From Nocardia vulneris (lineage in GTDB: Bacteria > Actinomycetota > Actinomycetes > Mycobacteriales > Mycobacteriaceae): a DNA stretch of 64,000 bases. The translations under genes and the position numbers were made by a program. The notes under the pieces were generated by a model that worked only from the letters and a program-made list of their open reading frames with translations, did no database searches and had not been told where the DNA came from. Each line of letters begins with the position of its first letter. Position 1 is the first letter of the stretch. Location of the stretch: contig NZ_BDCI01000029.1 of NCBI RefSeq assembly GCF_001613425.1, forward strand, positions 158,297-222,296. Reading direction: 5' to 3'. Positions 59,069 through 64,000 of this stretch are shown one piece after another.

Positions 59069-59791
59069 CTAGTGGCCCATGCCGAAGCCGCCGTCGACCG
59101 GGATGACCGCGCCGGTGATGTAGCCCGCGTCGTCGGAGGCCAGGAAGCTGATCGCGCCGGCGACCTCCTCCGGCTGGCCCATCCGCTTGGCCGGAATGCC
59201 GTACTTCAGCACCAGGTCCCGCATTTCGTCGGTCATCTCTTCGCGGGTCATATCGGTTTCGATCAGACCGGGCGCCACCACATTGGCGGTGATGTTGCGC
59301 GAACCGATCTCCATGGTGATCGCGCGCGCCATGCCGACCAGGCCGGCCTTGGCCGCGGCGTAATTGACCTGGCCCGGTGCGCCCTTGAGGCCGACCACCG
59401 AGCCGAGGAAGATGATCCGGCCGAACTTCGCGCGCAGCATGGCGCGGTTGGCGCGCTTGGCGCAGCGGAAGGCGCCGGTGAGGTTGGCGTCGATCACGCG
59501 GGTGAACTGCTCTTCGTTCATCCGCATCAGCAGCGTGTTGTCGACGATGCCGGCGTTGGCCACCAGCACCTCGACCGGACCCTGCTTCTCCTCGACCTCG
59601 GTGAACGCGCGGTCGATCGATTCCGCGTCCGTCACATCGCATTTCACGCCGAGCATCCCGTCCGGCACGCCGGAACCGCGGTGGGTGACGGCGACCTTGT
59701 GACCGTCGGCCACCAAGCGCTGCGCGACTGCGAGACCGATGCCACGGTTACCACCGGTGACCAGGACAGACCGGGATGTGATGTTCGACAT
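59069..59791 (-). CDS. fabG1: 3-oxoacyl-ACP reductase of FAS-II (FabG1/MabA)
   Basis: Reduces beta-ketoacyl-ACP with NADPH before InhA acts. 240 residues: SVLVTGGNRGIGLAVAQRL cofactor site, VANAGIVDNTLLMRM, SVVGLKGAPGQVNYAAAKAG with Tyr and Lys of the catalytic set. ATG 59791 has a poor ribosome site. The 206-base region upstream (59792-59997) should carry the fabG1-inhA-hemH promoter; I see no clear hexamers there. Confidence 0.96.
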   Translation of the reverse strand: MSNITSRSVLVTGGNRGIGLAVAQRLVADGHKVAVTHRGSGVPDGMLGVKCDVTDAESIDRAFTEVEEKQGPVEVLVANAGIVDNTLLMRMNEEQFTRVIDANLTGAFRCAKRANRAMLRAKFGRIIFLGSVVGLKGAPGQVNYAAAKAGLVGMARAITMEIGSRNITANVVAPGLIETDMTREEMTDEMRDLVLKYGIPAKRMGQPEEVAGAISFLASDDAGYITGAVIPVDGGFGMGH

Positions 59792-59997
59792 GGGGAACAA
59801 CCTACCTGGTGGCAGCCGCCGCCCGGAAACCCGCCCGGCGCTGGTCCGGACGGGTCCGCGAGGACGGCGGCGCGGTTCGGACAGAACGGTCACCGGCCCC
59901 GGCGCGCGACCCGATCCGCGACGCCGCGGCGGCCCGGCACCCCGGCGTCGACGCCTCCGGCGCAGGCCGAAACATGTGTGGCGCCAGGGTCACTCGG

Positions 59998-60999
59998 TTA
60001 CGGCAGGCGCTGACGGTAGAGCAGTCCGGTGATCACCCCGGCGGAGGTGATCAGCAGGCCGAGCAGCAACCACGGACGACTCGCATCACCCCGGGTCAGC
60101 TCGAACCCGATCTGCTGTTCGAGGGTGTCGTACACCTTGCTCAGTTCCTGCAGGGTGGACGCGGTGTAGAACTCGCCGCCGGAGAGCCGGGCGAGTTCGC
60201 GCATGGCGTCGTCGTCGACCGGCACCGGCACGTCGTCGCGCGAACCGTCCTCGCGCGGGATGCTGACCTTGCCCCACCTGGTGCCGTAGGAAATCGTCGA
60301 GATCGGCACGTTCTTGTTCTTCGCCAGGCGCGCGGCGACGAATTCGTGGCGCGGGTTGTCCACGTCCTCGAACGCGGGCACGGTCTGCTTGCCGTCCGAC
60401 ATCAGCACGATCCGTGCGGGCGGCGGCTCCTGCGCGCCGCCGAGCACCGACGCGAGCGTGTCGATCGCGTTGAGCGCGGTGAGGATGCCCTCGCCGGTCG
60501 CGGTCCGCTCGGCGAGCTTGGCGTTGTCGATGGCCGCCTTCACCGATTCGTGGTTGGTCGTCGGCGACACCATCACCGACGCGGTGCCCGCGAAGGTGAT
60601 GAAGCCGATGTTCAAACCGTTCGGCAGGCCGTCGACGAATTCCTTACCGGCCTTCTTCGCGACCTCGATCCGGCTCGGCGGCACGTCGGTCGCCTCCATC
60701 GACAGCGACACGTCCATCACCAGCATGACCGTGGCGCGGTTGCGCGCGACCTTCTTCACCGCGGTCGGCCCAGCCGCCGCGATGGTCAGGAACACCAGGC
60801 CGACCAGCATCAGCGCGATCGGCACGTGCCGCAGCGGGCTCGGCCGCGCGGGCGCGACCTTCTCCAGCAGCTCCATGTTGCTGAACTGCAGCATGTGCTT
60901 GTACTTGCCGCGCTGCACCAGGACATAGCCGAGCGCGATCAACGCGAGGACGGCCAGGAAGCCGAGCCAGAGCGCGGCGGTGAAATGCGAAATACTCAC
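59998..60999 (-). CDS. VWA-domain membrane protein (Rv1481-like)
   Basis: A 333-residue protein with two N-terminal hydrophobic stretches, a von Willebrand A domain and one C-terminal segment (PWLLLGLLITSAGVITGLLY). The metal-ion-dependent adhesion motif DVSLSM (D-x-S-x-S) is intact. It works with MoxR ATPases as the substrate-binding partner. Start ATG overlaps the DUF58 stop by four bases. Cell-envelope quality control or assembly is the accepted idea for the cluster. Confidence 0.93.
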   Translation of the reverse strand: MSISHFTAALWLGFLAVLALIALGYVLVQRGKYKHMLQFSNMELLEKVAPARPSPLRHVPIALMLVGLVFLTIAAAGPTAVKKVARNRATVMLVMDVSLSMEATDVPPSRIEVAKKAGKEFVDGLPNGLNIGFITFAGTASVMVSPTTNHESVKAAIDNAKLAERTATGEGILTALNAIDTLASVLGGAQEPPPARIVLMSDGKQTVPAFEDVDNPRHEFVAARLAKNKNVPISTISYGTRWGKVSIPREDGSRDDVPVPVDDDAMRELARLSGGEFYTASTLQELSKVYDTLEQQIGFELTRGDASRPWLLLGLLITSAGVITGLLYRQRLP

Positions 61000-61982
61000 T
61001 GACGTGGGACCCGCCCGCTCGGGGCGCCGAGGCTGTGGCGCCGGGTGGACACGAACCGGACCACGTCGGCGATCCAGTCCCTATCGGTGTGCAGGGTGAG
61101 GACCGGCGCGCCGCAGCTGCGCAGGGCCTGTTCGACTTGCTCCCGGTGCCGCTGCGCCGCCGCCGCGAAATCCGCGCGCAGCGTCGGCGTCACGCTGAAC
61201 TCGCGGGTGCGCCCGGTTTCCGGATCGTGCAGCACGACATCGCCGATATCGGGCAGCGCCAGATCGCGCGGGTCGATGATCTCGACCGCGAGCAGGTCGT
61301 GCCGCGCCGAGATGGCGCGCAGCGAACGCTGCCAATCGATCTCGCCGAGGAAATCGCTGATGATCACCGCGAGACCGCGTTTGCGTTGCGGGCGGCGCAG
61401 CGACTCGATGCCGCCGCGCAGGTCCCCGCGTACCCCGTCGCGCGCGTGCGGCGTGGTCGCGATGCTGCGCAGCAGCGACTGCGCGTGCACCCGGCCGCTA
61501 CGCGCGGGCACCCGGACCAACCGCTCGCCGGTGGCCACGACCGCGCCGATCCGGTTGCCGCCGCCACTGGTGAGGTGGGTGATGGCGGCCGCGGCGGCGA
61601 TCGCCAGATCTCGCTTCTGGCACAGCGCGGTGCCGAAGTCCAGGCTCGCCGAGAGGTCGACGACCATCCAGGTTTCCAGCTCGCGGTCGGCGATCATCTG
61701 CCGCACGTGCGGGTGGGTGGTGCGGGCGGTGACCGACCAATCCATCTGGCGCACATCGTCACCCGGCTGATAGGTGCGCGCCTCTCCCGGCTCCGAACCG
61801 GGGCCGGGGATCAGCCCGAGATGGTCGCCGTGCAACACGCCGTCGAGCCGGCGGCGCACCGTCAGCTCCAGCGTTTTCAGCGCCGCGGTCAGCCGCGGAT
61901 CGGTCAGTTCGCCGGCCTGGAACGAGGGCGGCGCATGCGGAGACGTGGCCACGCGGTACGGCGGTTCCGGCGCTGCGGTCAC
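60996..61982 (-). CDS. DUF58 protein (Rv1480-like)
   Basis: A 328-residue protein with the DUF58 core RTYQPGDDVRQMDWSVTARTTHPHVRQM (key: YQPGDDVRQMDWSVTART), and a VWA-like end (MVVDLSASLDFGT, VIISDFLGEIDW). It links MoxR to VWA partners. No membrane segment. GTG 61982 overlaps the moxR stop by four bases (GTGA), so translation is coupled. Confidence 0.93.
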   Translation of the reverse strand: MTAAPEPPYRVATSPHAPPSFQAGELTDPRLTAALKTLELTVRRRLDGVLHGDHLGLIPGPGSEPGEARTYQPGDDVRQMDWSVTARTTHPHVRQMIADRELETWMVVDLSASLDFGTALCQKRDLAIAAAAAITHLTSGGGNRIGAVVATGERLVRVPARSGRVHAQSLLRSIATTPHARDGVRGDLRGGIESLRRPQRKRGLAVIISDFLGEIDWQRSLRAISARHDLLAVEIIDPRDLALPDIGDVVLHDPETGRTREFSVTPTLRADFAAAAQRHREQVEQALRSCGAPVLTLHTDRDWIADVVRFVSTRRHSLGAPSGRVPRQ

Positions 61983-63193
61983 TTGTTCTGGACGTTGCCG
62001 GCGGGCTGGGACTGCTGCCCGTTCGGCGGCTGCGGCACCGGCTGCGGGGCGCCCTGCTGCTGCTGCGGCGGCTGCGGGATGCCCTGCGGCGAACCCGGCT
62101 GCTGCTGCGGAAGCTGTTGCGGCGCAGCGGAACCGGCGGCGGCGCCGGGCGCGACGGCCTGCGGCGCGACCTGGGGCAGGCCGACGGTCTGCAGCACCCG
62201 CTTGATCACGTCCTCCGGGCTGATCTCGTCGGCGAGCGCGTCGTAGGACAGCACCAGGCGGTGGCGCAGCACATCCGGGATCACCTCGACCACGTCCTGC
62301 GGCACCACATAGTCGCGGCCGCGGATCAGCGCGACGGCGCGGGCCGCGGCGATGATGCCGAGGCTGGCGCGCGGCGAGGCGCCGTAGGAGATCCAGCTCG
62401 CCACGTCCTGCATGCCGAAATCGGCGGGCCTGCGGGTCGCCGCGATCACCCGGACCACGTAGTCGACCAGCGCGTGGTGCACGAAGACATTGGCCGCCAC
62501 CTTCTGCAGCCGCACGATCTCCTCGGGCTCCAGGATGCGCGTCGCCTCCGGCGGGGTGACACCCATCCGGTAGATGATCTCGCGCTCCTCCTCCACCGAG
62601 GGGTAGTCGACGACGACCTTGAACAGGAAGCGGTCGCGCTGCGCCTCGGGCAGCGGGTACACGCCCTCGCTCTCGATCGGGTTCTGCGTCGCCATCACCA
62701 GGAACGGATTCGGCATGGGGTAGGTCTTGCCGCCGATCGACACGTGCCGCTCGGCCATCACCTCGAGCAGCGCGGACTGCACCTTGGCCGGCGCGCGGTT
62801 GATCTCGTCGGCGAGCACGAAGTTCGCCACGACCGGGCCGAGCTCGGTATCGAATTCCTCGCGGCCCTGCCGGAAGATGCGGGTACCGATGAGGTCGGTG
62901 GGCACCAGGTCGGGGGTGAACTGCACGCGGGAGAACGAGCCGCCGACCACCTTGGCGAAGGTCTCCACGGCCAGGGTCTTCGCGATGCCGGGCACACCTT
63001 CGAGCAGGACGTGACCTCGCGCGAGCACGCCGACGAGCAATCGCTCGACCAGCCGGTCCTGACCGACGATCACCCGCTTGACCTCGTAGATCGCCTTCTC
63101 CAGGGTCTGGACGTCTCGCTCCAGGGTGTTCGACGTGGACGCAGGCGCATCTTTCGCCAATTTCGCCCCGCTGACACCGTCTGTCGAAGTCAC
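61979..63193 (-). CDS. MoxR-family AAA+ ATPase
   Basis: A 404-residue ATPase: Walker A EGVPGIAKTLA, Walker B FVLADEINRAPAK, sensor 1 MATQNPIESEG, arginine finger region PLPEAQRDRFLF. The last 70 residues are Pro/Gln-rich (PQQLPQQQPGSP), not part of the fold. It acts as a chaperone-like motor for VWA proteins. I start at GTG 63193 with GGGG 6 bases upstream; ATG 63199 overlaps that G-run directly. It heads the MoxR-DUF58-VWA unit, 163 bases after the NlpC/P60 gene. Confidence 0.94.
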   Translation of the reverse strand: MTSTDGVSGAKLAKDAPASTSNTLERDVQTLEKAIYEVKRVIVGQDRLVERLLVGVLARGHVLLEGVPGIAKTLAVETFAKVVGGSFSRVQFTPDLVPTDLIGTRIFRQGREEFDTELGPVVANFVLADEINRAPAKVQSALLEVMAERHVSIGGKTYPMPNPFLVMATQNPIESEGVYPLPEAQRDRFLFKVVVDYPSVEEEREIIYRMGVTPPEATRILEPEEIVRLQKVAANVFVHHALVDYVVRVIAATRRPADFGMQDVASWISYGASPRASLGIIAAARAVALIRGRDYVVPQDVVEVIPDVLRHRLVLSYDALADEISPEDVIKRVLQTVGLPQVAPQAVAPGAAAGSAAPQQLPQQQPGSPQGIPQPPQQQQGAPQPVPQPPNGQQSQPAGNVQNK

Positions 63194-63356
63194 CAACATC
63201 CCCGCTTTCGCCTTGGTCCTGTGCGTGCTGCCACAACTATTCCAGGTAATGGCCGTATGTGCCGCAACCGGACCCGACATGAAGAGAATTCGAAGCTTCG
63301 ACTCCTCCGCTGCGGCGAATCCGTCGCTGCCGCGTGTTCGCAGTCATCGAACCAGT

Positions 63357-64000
63357 TCAGCTGACGATCCGCACCGCGTACGGCATGATGCCGCCCTCAC
63401 GTACCGGCGAAACCCGGACCACCTCGCCCGATTGCGGCGCCTCGACCATCTGCCCGTCACCCAGGTACAGCGCGACGTGCTCGCTGCCGTTCGGTCCCCA
63501 GAACAGCATGTCGCCGCGAGCGCGCTCGGCCACCGGCACTCGGGTACCGGCGTTGTACTGGTACCCGCTGTAGTGCGGCAGCGAAACCCCGATCCCCGCA
63601 AAGGCATAGATCATCAGACCGGAACAATCGAAGCCGACCTTGTTGTAATCGCCGAAGCTGTCCGCGACACCGCCGTCGCGGATGCCGAGCGTCGGACCGT
63701 TCGCGTCGCCGCCGCCCCAGGAGTAGATGACCCCCAATTGCGACATGGCGCGGTCGACGACCGTCTCCACCGCGGCCGAGCCGGTGACCGACGGGTACGA
63801 CGGGCGCGGCGTCGAGCGTTTCGGCGGCGGCGCGTCCCCCAACTGCGTGTGCGGGCGCTGCTCGGTGTTGAGCTGACCGGCGCGGGCCTGCGCGTCCTTG
63901 TCGGCGGCGGCCCGGGCCGCCGCCGCGGCGGCCGCGGCGCGCACGGCGGCCTCCTCGGCCTTGCGTTGTTGATCCCAAGCCAGATACGCGTCCCGCTGGC
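63357..64000 (-). CDS. RipA-type NlpC/P60 peptidoglycan hydrolase (5' end beyond window)
   Basis: The C-terminal 214 codons of a cell-wall endopeptidase. The start lies past the right edge: the frame stays open through a coiled, Ala/Glu/Arg-rich region (QRDAYLAWDQQRKAEE). The NlpC/P60 domain is complete, with the catalytic Cys in GFDCSGLMIYAFAG, the His in SEHVALYLG and the end MVEAPQSGEVVRVSPV. It cleaves peptide stems during cell division in RipA/RipB proteins. It lies just before moxR, as in M. tuberculosis (Rv1477-Rv1479), but only one such gene is next to moxR here. Confidence 0.93.
   Translation of the reverse strand, partial: QRDAYLAWDQQRKAEEAAVRAAAAAAAARAAADKDAQARAGQLNTEQRPHTQLGDAPPPKRSTPRPSYPSVTGSAAVETVVDRAMSQLGVIYSWGGGDANGPTLGIRDGGVADSFGDYNKVGFDCSGLMIYAFAGIGVSLPHYSGYQYNAGTRVPVAERARGDMLFWGPNGSEHVALYLGDGQMVEAPQSGEVVRVSPVREGGIMPYAVRIVS

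Noticed and set aside
60996..63236. A single 746-codon frame covering DUF58 and much of moxR
   Set aside because: Only its last 328 codons are the DUF58 gene; the first part is an out-of-frame reading of moxR. The GTGA overlap shows where the DUF58 gene begins.
1..64000. tRNA, rRNA, insertion sequence or prophage genes
   Set aside because: None recognised by eye on either strand; a tRNA scan and an IS search would be decisive.

Overview
The window is GC-rich DNA (about 70 percent G+C by eye) from a mycolic-acid-containing actinobacterium, most likely Nocardia or a close relative. Three things point there: the fabG1-inhA-hemH block next to moxR, DUF58, VWA and a RipA-type NlpC/P60 gene, in the order known from Mycobacterium tuberculosis; an antigen-85-like mycolyltransferase; and many leaderless, GTG-start, actinobacterial-style genes. 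The genus is an inference. I saw no rRNA, tRNA, insertion sequence, prophage or CRISPR array, so this looks like chromosomal core plus lineage-specific genes.

Layout. 0-9 kb: archaeal-type prolyl-tRNA synthetase, LysE exporter, cupin opposite a GlxA/AraC regulator, a SnoaL-like gene behind a MerR-type promoter, two lipoproteins (DUF3298-like, and a tripeptidyl-peptidase-like hydrolase) and a NarL-type two-component pair. 9-20 kb: orphan XRE/DUF5753 regulator, PAF-acetylhydrolase-like lipoprotein, secreted CYTH-like protein, Ser/Thr kinase with a Pro/Glu/Gln/Arg repeat linker, a short-chain dehydrogenase behind a second MerR-type promoter, a membrane diguanylate cyclase, a TetR/P450/ferredoxin unit with a clear promoter and operator, and the mycolyltransferase. 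19.7-32.8 kb: a DNA repair island on the minus strand, made of recC, recB and recD followed by an ECF sigma factor, Ogt, 2OG-Fe(II) oxygenase, Ada-like zinc protein and a second Ogt, then (upstream of recC) a second diguanylate cyclase paralogous to the first.

33-46 kb: beta-lactamase-like serine hydrolase, a second P450, type II NADH dehydrogenase, a secreted protein, urease accessory genes ureF-ureG-ureD without ureABC, a dehydrogenase, a QacA-type pump facing its TetR regulator across two operators, a quinone oxidoreductase and a DnaQ-fold exonuclease. 46-54 kb: O-methyltransferase and a minus-strand run NfeD, SPFH protein, solute-binding lipoprotein, fused and degenerate ABC permease, and a membrane TPR protein. 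54-64 kb: the mycobacteria-like cell-envelope block (RipA-type hydrolase, MoxR ATPase, DUF58, VWA, FabG1, InhA, ferrochelatase) with a secreted trypsin-like protease and a Gln/Tyr-rich repeat protein inserted beside it.

The most notable systems are two. First, the sigma/Ogt alkylation-repair regulon: the sigma operon and the separate ogt gene carry the same two-part promoter (GATCTCACGTT, then GTCTACC, at identical spacing), which predicts an autoregulated repair regulon with no visible anti-sigma factor. Second, the solute-binding protein, fused permease and TPR cluster behind NfeD/SPFH, which has no ATPase gene and degenerate permease coupling loops. Several regulatory sites (MerR-type 19-bp promoters, TetR operators) can be read directly from the sequence.
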